DNA of 38,040 nucleotides from Burkholderiaceae bacterium 16 (GTDB taxonomy: Bacteria; Pseudomonadota; Gammaproteobacteria; Burkholderiales; Burkholderiaceae): the NCBI GenBank assembly GCA_000955785.1, contig JYOD01000093.1:1-38040 (forward strand). The letters run 5' to 3'. Positions within the stretch are counted from its first letter, which is position 1. Every line of letters starts with the position of its first letter. The notes beneath the pieces were generated by a model, which worked only from the letters and a program-made list of their open reading frames with translations, searched no databases and had not been told where the DNA came from. Shown piece after piece: positions 16,237-24,578 of this stretch. The translations under genes and the position numbers were made by a program.

Positions 16237-16283
16237 GTCGATATCGACAACAGATTCTCGTTGCAATAGTTTCTTCGTGCAAC
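16237..16283 (-). promoter_or_regulatory. Two palindromic operator-like sites upstream of the MarR gene
   Basis: GTCGATATCGAC (16237-16248) is a perfect 12-bp palindrome 19 bases before the ATG at 16217. A second inverted repeat, GTTGCA at 16260-16265 with TGCAAC at 16278-16283, lies upstream of it. On the minus strand TTGCAC and GAGAAT, 17 bases apart, could be a weak promoter across the second site. Both fit a self-controlling MarR. Confidence 0.45.
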
Positions 16284-16346
16284 TAAGCACAAATACCTAG
16301 GCCTTTACCTTGACGCGACAAGGGGTCGCATTTCGCCGCGAAGCAC

Positions 16347-16384
16347 AAAGCAAAAGGCCTGCACGAATGCAGGCCTTTTGCTTT
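16347..16384 (-). terminator. Strong intrinsic terminator after tRNA-Leu (hairpin symmetrical)
   Basis: A 17-bp perfect stem, AAAGCAAAAGGCCTGCA (16347-16363) and its complement (16368-16384), with loop CGAA and T-rich stem ends on both strands. It lies 6 nt downstream of the tRNA 3' end on the minus strand and separates it from the MarR gene. Confidence 0.88.
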
Positions 16385-16390
16385 CTATCT

Positions 16391-16477
16391 TGGTGCCCAG
16401 GAGAGGACTCGAACCTCCACAGTGTTGCCACCGCTAGGACCTGAACCTAGTGCGTCTACCAATTTCGCCACCTGGGC
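16391..16477 (-). tRNA. tRNA-Leu(CAG)
   Basis: On the minus strand GCCCAGG (16477-16471) pairs with CCTGGGC near the 3' end and is followed by A and an encoded CCA (16393-16391). The anticodon stem CTAGG/CCTAG encloses the loop TTCAGGT, anticodon CAG. The TTCGAGTCC T-arm and a long variable arm match class-II leucine tRNAs. 87 nt including CCA. Confidence 0.95.
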
Positions 16478-16492
16478 TAGGTGAGGAGGCGC

Positions 16493-16520
16493 ATTTTACC
16501 TAACGGATCGGAATTTGCAA
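16493..16520 (-). promoter_or_regulatory. Sigma-70 promoter of tRNA-Leu
   Basis: On the minus strand TTGCAA (16520-16515) and TAAAAT (16498-16493) are 16 bases apart, followed by a GC-rich stretch before the tRNA start at 16477, as usual for stringently controlled tRNA promoters. Confidence 0.65.
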
Positions 16521-16609
16521 GTGCTCCGCATAGCGAACCGGAAGAAAAATATCGCCTTGTCCCGAAGCGCATCGTGCAACTGCTGCCATCAACGCGACGA
16601 TCAACAAGA

Positions 16610-16636
16610 TCCCTCCCGGCCATGGGCCGGAAGGGA
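16610..16636 (-). terminator. Hairpin downstream of icd, possible terminator
   Basis: TCCCTCCCGGCC (16610-16621) pairs with GGCCGGAAGGGA (16625-16636) apart from one mismatch, loop ATG. It is 57 nt after the icd stop; the following minus-strand TCTTGTT is only modestly T-rich, so terminator strength is doubtful. Confidence 0.4.
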
Positions 16637-16692
16637 GCGGTCAGGGAGGGCGCAGGTACAACCCGCCCCGACCGGGAGGCAGCGGAATTTCC

Positions 16693-18930
16693 TTAAGCCT
16701 GCGCAGCCGCCAGCGCCGCGTTCAGCGTCTTGCTCGGGCGCATCACGGCATCCAGCTTCGCGAAGTCGGGCTTGTAGTAGCCGCCGATGTCCGCTTCCTT
16801 GCCTTGCACGGCCGACAGTTCCGCCACGACGGCCTGCTCGTTGTCGGTCAATTGCTTGGCCAGCGGCGCGAACTGCGCGGCCAGGGCCGCGTCGTCGGTT
16901 TGCGCCGCCAGTTGCTGGGCCCAGTACATGGCCAGGTAGAACTGGCTGCCGCGGTTGTCCAGTTGCCCGGTCTTGGGCGACGGGTTCTTGTTGTTCTCCA
17001 GCAGCTGGCCGGTGGCGGCATCCAGCGTCTTGGCCAGGATCTTGGCCTTGGCGTTGTTGGTCTTGATGCCCAGGTCTTCCAGCGACACGGCCAGTGCCAG
17101 GAATTCTCCCAGCGAGTCCCAGCGCAGGTGGTTTTCTTCCACCAGTTGCTTGACGTGCTTGGGCGCGGAACCGCCCGCACCGGTTTCGTACATGCCGCCA
17201 CCGGCCATCAGCGGGACGATGGAGAGCATCTTGGCGCTGGTGCCCAGTTCCATGATGGGGAACAGGTCGGTCAGGTAGTCGCGCAGGATGTTGCCGGTGA
17301 CCGAGATGGTATCCAGGCCGCGGATGACGCGTTCCAGCGTGTAGCGCATGGCGCGCACCTGCGACATGATCTGGATGTCCAGGCCGGTGGTGTCGTGGTC
17401 CTTCAGGTAGGTCTCGACCTTCTTGATCATCTCGGCTTCGTGCGGACGATACGGGTCCAGCCAGAAGATCGCCGGCATGCCGGAGTTGCGGGCGCGGGTA
17501 ACGGCCAGCTTGACCCAGTCGCGGATCGGCGCGTCCTTGACCTGGCACATGCGCCAGATGTCGCCCTCTTCCACGTTCTGCACCAGCAGCACATCGCCGG
17601 TGGCGATGTCGACGATGCGGGCTTCGCCGGCTTCGGGCACTTCAAAGGTCTTGTCGTGCGAGCCGTATTCCTCGGCCTGCTGGGCCATCAGGCCGACGTT
17701 GGGCACGGTGCCCATGGTGACCGGGTCGAAGTTGCCGTTGGTCTTGCAGAAATTGATGATTTCCTGGTAGATGCGAGCGAACGTGCTTTCCGGGATCACG
17801 GCCTTGGTGTCCTTCGGGCGGCCGTCGGCGCCCCACATCTTGCCGCCGATGCGGATCATGGCCGGCATCGAGGCGTCCACGATCACGTCGTTGGGGGCGT
17901 GCAGGTTGGAGATGCCCTTGGCCGAATCCACCATCGCCAGTTCCGGGCGATGCTCGTGGCAGGCGTGCATGTCGCGGATGATTTCTTCGCGCTTGGAGCT
18001 GGGCAGGCTTTCCAGCTTGTCGTACAGGTTGACCAGGCCGTTGTTGACGTTCACGCCCAGTTCCTCGAACAGCGCGCCGTGCTTGGCAAAGGCTTCCTTG
18101 TAGAAGATCTTCACGGCGTGGCCGAACACGATGGGGTGCGAGACCTTCATCATCGTGGCCTTCACGTGCAGCGACAGCATGACGCCAGTCTTGCGCGCAT
18201 CTTCCATCTGCTCTTCGTAGAAGTCGCACAGCGCCTTCTTGCTCATGAACATGCTGTCGATGATCTCGCCGTCCAGCAGCGAAACCTTGGGCTTCAGCAC
18301 GATGGTCTTGCCGCTCTTGGTGACCAGCTCCATCTTCACGTCGCGGGCGCGGTCCAGGGTCATGGACTTTTCACCGTGGTAGAAGTCGCCGTGCTTCATG
18401 TGCGCCACGTGGGTACGCGAAGCCATGCTCCACTCGCCCATGCTGTGCGGGTTCTTGCGGGCGTAGTTCTTCACGGCGGCCGGTGCGCGGCGATCCGAGT
18501 TGCCTTCGCGCAGCACGGGGTTCACGGCGCTGCCCAGGCACTTGGAGTAGCGCTGGCGGATGGCCTTCTCGGCATCGGTCTTCGGGTCTTCCGGGAAGTC
18601 AGGCACGTTGTAGCCCTTGGCCTGGAGTTCCTTGATGGCGCCGACCAGCTGGTGCACCGAAGCACTGATGTTGGGCAGCTTGATGATGTTGGTGTCCGGC
18701 AGCAGGGTCAGGCGGCCCAGTTCGGCCAAGTTGTCCGGGACGCGCTGCGCTTCGGTCAGGAATTCCGGGAATTCGCCCAGGATACGGCCCGCCACCGAAA
18801 TATCGCTGGTGGTGACGTCGATCCCGGCCGGCGCGGTAAAGGTGCGGATGATCGGCAGGAAGGCGCTGGTCGCCAGCAGCGGCGCCTCGTCGGTCAGCGT
18901 GTAGATGATGGTGGGTTGCTGGGTACTCAT
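16693..18930 (-). CDS. icd: Monomeric NADP-dependent isocitrate dehydrogenase
   Basis: A 745-aa protein, the normal size for the monomeric IDH family (about 735-745 aa). It begins MSTQQPTIIYTLTDEAPLLA, and typical family elements follow: NIIKLPNISASVHQLVGAIK, the GEWSMASRTHVAHM block and the VSVTGNILRDYLTDLFPIME region. It converts isocitrate and NADP+ to 2-oxoglutarate, CO2 and NADPH in the TCA cycle, in the cytoplasm. The frame is open to 19284 upstream, but the added 118 residues are arginine-rich and not family-like; the ATG at 18930 has GAGAGAAG just upstream. Monophyletic with the unlinked dimeric enzyme it is not; the two families share little sequence. Confidence 0.96.
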   Translation of the reverse strand: MSTQQPTIIYTLTDEAPLLATSAFLPIIRTFTAPAGIDVTTSDISVAGRILGEFPEFLTEAQRVPDNLAELGRLTLLPDTNIIKLPNISASVHQLVGAIKELQAKGYNVPDFPEDPKTDAEKAIRQRYSKCLGSAVNPVLREGNSDRRAPAAVKNYARKNPHSMGEWSMASRTHVAHMKHGDFYHGEKSMTLDRARDVKMELVTKSGKTIVLKPKVSLLDGEIIDSMFMSKKALCDFYEEQMEDARKTGVMLSLHVKATMMKVSHPIVFGHAVKIFYKEAFAKHGALFEELGVNVNNGLVNLYDKLESLPSSKREEIIRDMHACHEHRPELAMVDSAKGISNLHAPNDVIVDASMPAMIRIGGKMWGADGRPKDTKAVIPESTFARIYQEIINFCKTNGNFDPVTMGTVPNVGLMAQQAEEYGSHDKTFEVPEAGEARIVDIATGDVLLVQNVEEGDIWRMCQVKDAPIRDWVKLAVTRARNSGMPAIFWLDPYRPHEAEMIKKVETYLKDHDTTGLDIQIMSQVRAMRYTLERVIRGLDTISVTGNILRDYLTDLFPIMELGTSAKMLSIVPLMAGGGMYETGAGGSAPKHVKQLVEENHLRWDSLGEFLALAVSLEDLGIKTNNAKAKILAKTLDAATGQLLENNKNPSPKTGQLDNRGSQFYLAMYWAQQLAAQTDDAALAAQFAPLAKQLTDNEQAVVAELSAVQGKEADIGGYYKPDFAKLDAVMRPSKTLNAALAAAQA

Positions 18931-19331
18931 TGCTTCTCTCAGGGTCAAGAAATGGGTTGGAGAACGCCACCGGCTGGGTCGCAGCCCGGCAGTAACGTCG
19001 AATTTTGCCTGATTTTGCTTCGGGGGGCTTAAACACGAGATGGCTTTTTGCATTATGAAATGCGAAAAACACGCATCGCCTGCCCGGCTGGTATCCCGGT
19101 ACGGCCTCTTCCGGCGGCCTGCGCACAGCGTGCAGCGTCCGCGCCAGCCCCGTCCGCGGGGCGCTACGGCGCCTGCGTGCCGGGCTTGTTCCAGCTGTCT
19201 TGCGCGGCGCCAGGGGCCTCGCCATCGGCCTTCAGCCGGCCATCCACCTCTTGCGCCGCCTCCACGAAGGCGCGATGCCCGCAAGCCACCGCCCCGGGAA
19301 TACCCGCATAGAAAAAATCAGGCCGCTGACC
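18931..19331. other. Divergent intergenic region between icd and the GntR-type gene
   Basis: About 400 bp (436 to the GntR start). Near 19047-19075 the sequence TTTTTGCATTATGAAATGCG followed by AAAAA is an imperfect palindrome, and on the minus strand it includes CATAAT, a possible -10 of icd. A minus-strand frame (19164-19367) with GC-rich third positions is open but has no good start; see findings. Confidence 0.4.
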
Positions 19332-19354
19332 AATTATGATAATTATGATCATAA
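19332..19354 (+). promoter_or_regulatory. Operator-like repeats before the GntR-type regulator
   Basis: AATTATGAT is repeated in tandem at 19332-19340 and 19341-19349, and TTATGATCATAA (19343-19354) is a perfect 12-bp palindrome. It is an AT-rich island in GC-rich DNA, 12 bases before the ATG at 19367, and probably the regulator's own binding site. Confidence 0.55.
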
Positions 19355-19366
19355 ATAGAGTCAGCA

Positions 19367-20143
19367 ATGCCTCACACCCCCAAGCCCGGGTTATCCGGCA
19401 GCAAGCGCGTAAAGCGCGTCGATCAGGTAGTCAACGGTATCAAGCGCTGGATCGTCCAGACGCACCAGAAAGTGGGCGGCAAGTTGCCGCAGGAGGCGGC
19501 GCTGATCGAGCAGATGGGCGTCGGCCGCGGGACGGTGCGCGAAGCGCTGACCGCCTTGCAGGTGCAGGGCCTGGTCACCGTCACTACCGGGCCCAACGGA
19601 GGCGCCACGCTGACGCAGCCCTCCTACGTCCAGTGCCTGGAGGCTGTCTCCAATTTCCTCTACTTCCAGCCGGTCGATATCGCGACACTATATGCCTTGC
19701 GCCGCGCGGTTGAGCCCGAACTGGCGGCCAATGTGGCATTGCGCCTGACCGAGGCCGACCTGGCCGATCTCGATGCGCTGATTGGCCTGAGCCATCCGGC
19801 GCATGGCGGCAGCGAGGACTGGAACGAGCGCCGCGAAGCGGATCTGCTCTTTCACGACCGGCTCGCCGATGCCTGCAGCAGCCCCATGCTGGCGCTGTTC
19901 TGCCGCCTGCTCAACGACATCATTCGCCGCGTGATCGTGGTACGCAACGCACAAGAGAGTTTCGACCGCTTTGACGACGAGATCGTCCACAGCCACACGG
20001 CCCTGATGGACGCATTCCGCGCGCGCGACGCCGACCGTGCCCGCGCACTCATGCAGGAGCATATGGCGCACGCCGAAGCCCTGGCCCTCGAAGCCGAGTC
20101 GCGGGTCGACCGGAGCAGCCTGCTGATAAGTCCGGGCGACTGA
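19367..20143 (+). CDS. GntR/FadR-subfamily transcriptional regulator (FCD domain)
   Basis: A 258-aa protein. Residues about 18-85 are the winged helix-turn-helix (GKLPQEAALIEQMGVGRGTV, REALTALQVQGLV, then the wing TGPNGGATL). Residues about 105-235 are the all-helical FCD ligand domain; its metal ligands appear as D/H in LFHDRLADA and H in the VHSHTALMDAF segment, with H at HMAHAEAL. FCD regulators sense carboxylic acids and usually repress adjacent uptake and catabolic genes. It leads a plus-strand series of amidase, Bug receptor, MHS transporter, porin and AEC transporter, so its ligand is likely the substrate or product of that unit (inference). Confidence 0.92.
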   Translation: MPHTPKPGLSGSKRVKRVDQVVNGIKRWIVQTHQKVGGKLPQEAALIEQMGVGRGTVREALTALQVQGLVTVTTGPNGGATLTQPSYVQCLEAVSNFLYFQPVDIATLYALRRAVEPELAANVALRLTEADLADLDALIGLSHPAHGGSEDWNERREADLLFHDRLADACSSPMLALFCRLLNDIIRRVIVVRNAQESFDRFDDEIVHSHTALMDAFRARDADRARALMQEHMAHAEALALEAESRVDRSSLLISPGD

Positions 20144-20196
20144 CCTTGGCCGCGCGGGTCTCGCCCGCCGGCACAGACCACCCTCCCCGCCACACT

Positions 20197-20219
20197 CCCA
20201 TCGGCCGTCAGCCGATGGG
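20197..20219 (+). terminator. Hairpin between regulator and amidase genes (terminator or attenuator-like)
   Basis: CCCATCGGC (20197-20205) and GCCGATGGG (20211-20219) form a perfect 9-bp stem with loop CGTCA. No direct T-run follows (TTTT only 11 bases later), so it may only reduce read-through or stabilise an mRNA end. Confidence 0.45.
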
Positions 20220-20256
20220 GGCGGGATCGCTTTTGCTCTAATTTTTGGAGTCCCAC

Positions 20257-21666
20257 GTGAAACCCCATGAAACGCTGTGGCGCTGGAGCGCCGTCGACAT
20301 TGCCGCCGCGGTACGGCGGCGCGAGATATCTTGCCGCGAAGCCACGGCCAGCGCGCTTGCGCGCATCGAGCAGCTCAACCCGAGCATCAACGCCCTGGCC
20401 GAAGTGCTGGCCGGGCAGGCACTGGCCAGCGCCGATGCAGCCGACCGGCTGACCGCGAGCGGAGCGCAACTCGGGCCGCTTCACGGCGTGCCCGTCACGA
20501 TCAAGATCAACGTGGACCAGGCGGGCCATGCCACCACCAACGGCGTCATTCCGCTGCGGGACAATATCGCGCGCGAAGACGCCCCGGTGGTTGCCAACTG
20601 GCGCAATGCCGGCGCCATCATCGTCGGGCGCAGCAACACCGCCACCTACTCGTCGCGCTGGTTCACCGACAACGGTCTGCACGGACGCACGCTAAACCCC
20701 TGGAACCCGGATATCACTCCCGGCGGGTCCAGCGGTGGCGCCGCTGCCGCGGTGGCCTGCGGCATGGGCGCGCTGGCACATGGCAATGACATCGGCGGCT
20801 CCATCCGCTATCCGGCGTATGCTTGCGGCGTGCCTGGCCTGCGGCCCACGACAGGCCGGGTACCCGCGTACAACCCCACTGCCAGCGTCGAGCGCGGCAT
20901 CACGCCGCAACTCATGTCGGTGCAGGGACCATTGGCACGCAACATGGCTGACCTGCGGCTTGGATACCACGCGATGGCTCGCCATGACGCGCGTGACCCC
21001 AGTTGGGTGCCGGTACCGCTGGAACTGCCGCAGCCGGCGGGCCCTATCCGCGTGGCGCTGTTCAAACGCTGCCCCGGCATCCCCATCGATCCAGCAATCA
21101 GCGAAGCGTTGGACAGCGCTGCGCACTGGCTGCAGCAGGCCGGCTACGCCGTCGAGGAAGCCGCGCTGCCGGACTTTGTGGAAGCCGCCGCCCTGTGGCG
21201 CACGCTGACGACTGACGACAGCCGCCGGAATATCGTCGCGGGCGTGGAACAACATGGCGACGACGCCATGCGGCGCAGCCAGCGCAACATGCTGGCGGGC
21301 ATGCCGGAGACCGACCGCGACGGCTTCCTCGATGCCCTGGCGCGGCGCCAGGCACTGGGCCGCAACTGGTCGGTCTTTCTGCATAAATATCCGCTGGTGT
21401 TGATGCCGGTGTCATGGCAGCGCCCATGCCCGCAGGACGCGGATACCGGCACGCTGGAACAAACCCACGCCCTGCTTGACGCCCAAAGCCCACTGCTAGC
21501 CACTGCCATGCTGGGCGTGCCGGGCCTCTCGGTGCCCACAGGCATGGCCGGCGGCGTACCCGTCGGCGTGCAACTGCTGGCCTGGCGCTTCCGGGAGGAC
21601 CTGCTGCTGCAGGCAGGCCAGGTCATAGAAGACGCCGCGCGCTTCACCCCGTTCACCGCCCGATAA
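20257..21666 (+). CDS. Amidase-signature hydrolase in the GntR-controlled unit
   Basis: A 469-aa protein from the GTG at 20257, chosen because GGAG at 20247-20250 sits six bases ahead; a TTG at 20245 in the same frame would place that site inside the gene. The triad is K83 in VTIKINV, the cis-Ser in GGSSGG (S158/S159) and nucleophile S182 in DIGGSIRYPA. It differs from the amidase at 14224 throughout and is not a recent copy. It likely cleaves an amide imported by the neighbouring receptor and transporters. Only 30 nt separate it from the Bug gene, so they are co-transcribed. Confidence 0.9.
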   Translation: MKPHETLWRWSAVDIAAAVRRREISCREATASALARIEQLNPSINALAEVLAGQALASADAADRLTASGAQLGPLHGVPVTIKINVDQAGHATTNGVIPLRDNIAREDAPVVANWRNAGAIIVGRSNTATYSSRWFTDNGLHGRTLNPWNPDITPGGSSGGAAAAVACGMGALAHGNDIGGSIRYPAYACGVPGLRPTTGRVPAYNPTASVERGITPQLMSVQGPLARNMADLRLGYHAMARHDARDPSWVPVPLELPQPAGPIRVALFKRCPGIPIDPAISEALDSAAHWLQQAGYAVEEAALPDFVEAAALWRTLTTDDSRRNIVAGVEQHGDDAMRRSQRNMLAGMPETDRDGFLDALARRQALGRNWSVFLHKYPLVLMPVSWQRPCPQDADTGTLEQTHALLDAQSPLLATAMLGVPGLSVPTGMAGGVPVGVQLLAWRFREDLLLQAGQVIEDAARFTPFTAR

Positions 21667-21696
21667 CAACCCCCGCAACCAAGACAGGAGACTCCC

Positions 21697-22701
21697 ATGA
21701 ATGAACGCAACCCGACTTCCCCTGCGCGGCTCTCGCGCCGGGCCATGCTGGCCGGCACCGCCGCCGCCCTCTGCACCGGCAGCCTGATCTCGCGCGCCGC
21801 ATGGGGGCAATCCGTGTCTCGCATCATCGTGCCATTCCCGGCCGGGGGACCCGCCGATTTCATGGGCCGTCTGCTGGCCGAGAAACTCAAGGAAACGCTT
21901 GGCCGGACCGTCATCGTCGACAACCGGCCCGGTGCCGGCACCCGCGTGGCGGCGGAGGTATTGAAGAACGCTCCGGCAGACGGCCATACCGTGCTGCTGG
22001 CACCGGTCGATCCGATGTTTATCGGACCGTTGATCTATAACAATATGCGTTTCAATCCCGCCACCGATTTCAGGGCGATCACCGATGTGGCCGGCGTTCA
22101 GTTTGGCCTGGCGGTCAATGCAAACTCCCCGGCCAGGACACTGGCCGAGTTTGTCCAGGCGGCCAAAGCCCGTCCCGCTGACCATTCGATCGGCATCAGC
22201 ACGGTTGGTACCCTGCTCCACTTCCTCGCCGGGGAATTCGTGGCCCAGTCCCGTACCGGCAGCACCCTGGTGCCCTATCGCGGAGGCGGCGCCCTGGTGA
22301 CGGACTTGATGGGAAACCAGATAGCGGCGGGCATGGACGCGACGACCTCGTTCATGGAGTACCACCGTGCCGGCAAGCTCCGCGTGCTGGCGGTGGCCGG
22401 CGACAAGCGCGCGGACGCCCTCCCCGACGTGCCCACCTTTGCGGAATCCGGATTTCCTAACCTGGTGACCTCGTCGCGCTACCTGCTGTACGTGCGCGCC
22501 AGCACCGCGCCCGAGGTGTCCGCACAGTGGTACCAGTCCGTGCGCAAGGTGCTGGCCATGCCCGACGTCCGCGAGAAACTGGGCCGCACCGGTTATGACT
22601 TGCTGCCTGGCGGTACAGCGGACGAAGTCGGCAAATATGCGAACGCACTTGCCGCTCGCTGGACGCCGGTCATCAAGGCATCCGGCTTCAAAGGCGACTA
22701 A
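21697..22701 (+). CDS. Bug-family periplasmic receptor with twin-arginine-like signal
   Basis: A 334-aa protein. The N-terminus LSRRAMLAGTAAALCTGSLI carries an RR pair followed by a hydrophobic stretch, suggesting Tat export, whereas the Bug protein at 2482 has a Sec signal. Mature sequence SRIIVPFPAGGPADFMGRLL, VIVDNRPGAGTRVA and LPDVPTFAESGFP are the Bug signatures. AGGAGA precedes the ATG. As with the other Bug gene, no tctA or tctB is adjacent. It follows the amidase gene directly and probably binds the carboxylate or amide substrate of the unit. Confidence 0.92.
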   Translation: MNERNPTSPARLSRRAMLAGTAAALCTGSLISRAAWGQSVSRIIVPFPAGGPADFMGRLLAEKLKETLGRTVIVDNRPGAGTRVAAEVLKNAPADGHTVLLAPVDPMFIGPLIYNNMRFNPATDFRAITDVAGVQFGLAVNANSPARTLAEFVQAAKARPADHSIGISTVGTLLHFLAGEFVAQSRTGSTLVPYRGGGALVTDLMGNQIAAGMDATTSFMEYHRAGKLRVLAVAGDKRADALPDVPTFAESGFPNLVTSSRYLLYVRASTAPEVSAQWYQSVRKVLAMPDVREKLGRTGYDLLPGGTADEVGKYANALAARWTPVIKASGFKGD

Positions 22702-23068
22702 GTCCCGGAGCCGCCGGCGCGGGCCAGGGGCGCGCGCTGGCGGCAATCCGTTGCGCAAGGCAGCGGTGGCGACACGCGGGCCTCGCAGCCGGACGCTCCT
22801 TTCCCCGATCACAGTGACAACGAAGGCTTCTTCCCCCTTTCACCGACGCTCCCCGCCCGCGGCACACCGGCATCGGCCCCCAACTTGCCGCGCTTGATCT
22901 CCCGTCTCGCAGATACCGCGCAGCCGGCGATTGGCGGCGCCGTGGCGCTCAGGTCGCTCGGCAGGCGCTCGAGTGCCGTGCACACCTTGCCAGCGCTGTC
23001 GCCGCAGTTGACCCCGACGCAGGTCCCGGAAACCCCTCCCGCTAGTAAAAACCCGACTTTCGGGCGTC
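22702..23068. other. Intergenic region with a possible gene remnant
   Basis: The gap before the MHS gene (to 23168). A minus-strand frame about 22809-23078 keeps GC-rich third positions over about 60 residues (GTCVGVNCGDSAGKVCTALE onward) but has no ribosome-binding site and no known homologue in my memory. A small hairpin CCCGACTTTCGGG lies at 23052-23064, followed on the minus strand by T5. Confidence 0.35.
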
Positions 23069-23108
23069 TAGCGCGCAAGTCGCGCGATTAGCGCGCAAAT
23101 TGCGCGAA
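23069..23108 (+). promoter_or_regulatory. Tandem 20-bp palindromic repeats upstream of the MHS transporter
   Basis: TAGCGCGCAAGTCGCGCGAT (23069-23088) is followed at once by TAGCGCGCAAATTGCGCGAA (23089-23108), 17 of 20 bases identical; the second contains the perfect palindrome GCGCAAATTGCGC. Two adjacent copies on one face of the helix look like a double operator. Confidence 0.6.
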
Positions 23109-23114
23109 TTGAGC

Positions 23115-23142
23115 TTGTCCGGGGACCGGCGATCGCTTAATT
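23115..23142 (+). promoter_or_regulatory. Possible promoter of the MHS transporter gene
   Basis: TTGTCC (23115-23120) and TTAATT (23137-23142) are 16 bases apart, immediately downstream of the tandem repeats and 26 bases before the ATG at 23169. Confidence 0.35.
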
Positions 23143-23168
23143 TCCAGGCACCAAATACAGGAGACAAC

Positions 23169-24578
23169 ATGGCTACCACCATCGACCGTGACACACACGG
23201 CGCACGCCAGACGAAGAAGGCGACCGCGAGCGGCTGGATCGGATCGGCGCTCGAATACTATGACTTCTTCATCTATGCGACGGCCGCGTCCCTGATCTTC
23301 CCGCAGATCTTCTTCCCCTCGGGCAACCCCAAGATCGCGATCGTCGCGTCGCTGGCAACTTACGGCGTCGGCTACATAGCACGGCCAATCGGCGCATTCT
23401 TCCTGGGCCACTGGGGCGACACCCACGGACGCAAGACCGTGCTGGTCCTGTGCATGTTCCTGATGGGTTTCTCGACGATGGCGGTCGGCCTGCTGCCGAC
23501 GTATCAGCAGGTCGGCATGCTTGCCCCGGTGCTGCTGGTCGTCCTTCGCCTCATCCAGGGTTTCGCGGTGGCCGGCGAGATTTCCGGCGCCAGTTCGATG
23601 ATTCTCGAGCACGCCCCGTTCGGCCGGCGCGGCTACTACGCCAGTTTCACGCTCCAGGGCGTGCAGGCCGGCCAGATCCTCGCCGCCGCGGTATTCCTGC
23701 CGCTGGCGTACTACATGCCCGCCGATGCCTTCAACGCATGGGGCTGGCGCATTCCCTTCCTGCTGAGCGCCTTCGTGCTTGTCGCCGGCTTTATCATCCG
23801 CCGCGAAGTCAATGAAACGCCGGCATTTTCCCAGGAAGCGAAGGGCAGCGCCGTGCCTCGCTCGCCGATTATCGAAGCCTTCAAATACAGCTGGAAGGAC
23901 ATGATCCGGGTGGTATGCGTTGCCCTGATGAACGTCATCCCGGTGGTCGCCACGGTGTTCGGCGCGGCTTACGCGGTGCAACCGGCCTATGGCATTGGCT
24001 TTGAAAAGAGCCTCTACCTGTGGATTCCGGTCGCGGGCAATATCCTCGCCGTGCTGGTCATTCCGTTTGTCGGCAACCTGTCCGACAAGATCGGCCGCCG
24101 GCCACCGATCATCGTCGGAGCGCTGGGCTCGGGGCTGCTCTCGTTCGCCTACCTGTACGCCATCAGCATCCATAACGTGCCGCTCGCGATCGTCTCGTCG
24201 CTGCTGATGTGGGGCGTGGTCTACCAAGGCTATAACGCGGTGTTCCCGAGCTTCTACCCCGAGCTGTTCCCGACGCGCTCCCGCGTCTCGGCCATGGCCA
24301 TTGCCCAAAACATCGGCACCGCCATCACCGCCCTGCTTCCGGCGCTGTTCGCCATGGCAGCGCCTCCGGGTTCGGCCAACATCCCGCTCACCGTCGGCGC
24401 GATCACCCTGACCGTCACGATCATCGCTGCGATCGCCGCATGGAGCGCACGAGAAACCCATCGCATCCGCATGAGCGATCTCGGGGAGCCCGGCGCGGCC
24501 CCCATGGACAAGCAGGACTATGACCGCTTGCGGGAAGAGGCCATGGGCGAAGCGAAAGTGATCAAGGCACTCGCCTGA
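23169..24578 (+). CDS. MFS transporter of the metabolite:H+ symporter (MHS) family
   Basis: A 469-aa protein; AGGAGACAAC precedes the ATG at 23169, which is preferred to an in-frame start near 23100. WIGSALEYYDFFIYATAASL is the MHS hallmark; motif A appears as GHWGDTHGRK at 80-89 and again as GNLSDKIGRR in the second half. Twelve transmembrane segments are expected, with a cytoplasmic tail rich in charged residues. Members import organic acids, osmolytes or aromatic acids with protons (shikimate, alpha-ketoglutarate, proline/betaine). It lies downstream of a tandem operator-like repeat and upstream of a porin gene, so it is probably the inner-membrane importer of this region. Confidence 0.93.
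   Translation: MATTIDRDTHGARQTKKATASGWIGSALEYYDFFIYATAASLIFPQIFFPSGNPKIAIVASLATYGVGYIARPIGAFFLGHWGDTHGRKTVLVLCMFLMGFSTMAVGLLPTYQQVGMLAPVLLVVLRLIQGFAVAGEISGASSMILEHAPFGRRGYYASFTLQGVQAGQILAAAVFLPLAYYMPADAFNAWGWRIPFLLSAFVLVAGFIIRREVNETPAFSQEAKGSAVPRSPIIEAFKYSWKDMIRVVCVALMNVIPVVATVFGAAYAVQPAYGIGFEKSLYLWIPVAGNILAVLVIPFVGNLSDKIGRRPPIIVGALGSGLLSFAYLYAISIHNVPLAIVSSLLMWGVVYQGYNAVFPSFYPELFPTRSRVSAMAIAQNIGTAITALLPALFAMAAPPGSANIPLTVGAITLTVTIIAAIAAWSARETHRIRMSDLGEPGAAPMDKQDYDRLREEAMGEAKVIKALA

Noticed and set aside
16804..19032. 742-codon plus-strand frame opposite the isocitrate dehydrogenase gene
   Set aside because: It mirrors icd on the other strand; His/Asp/Val-rich composition is an artefact of GC-rich codons, and no family is recognisable.
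18931..19284. Upstream extension of the icd reading frame
   Set aside because: The added residues are arginine-rich and not like any IDH; the ATG at 18930 gives the normal family N-terminus.
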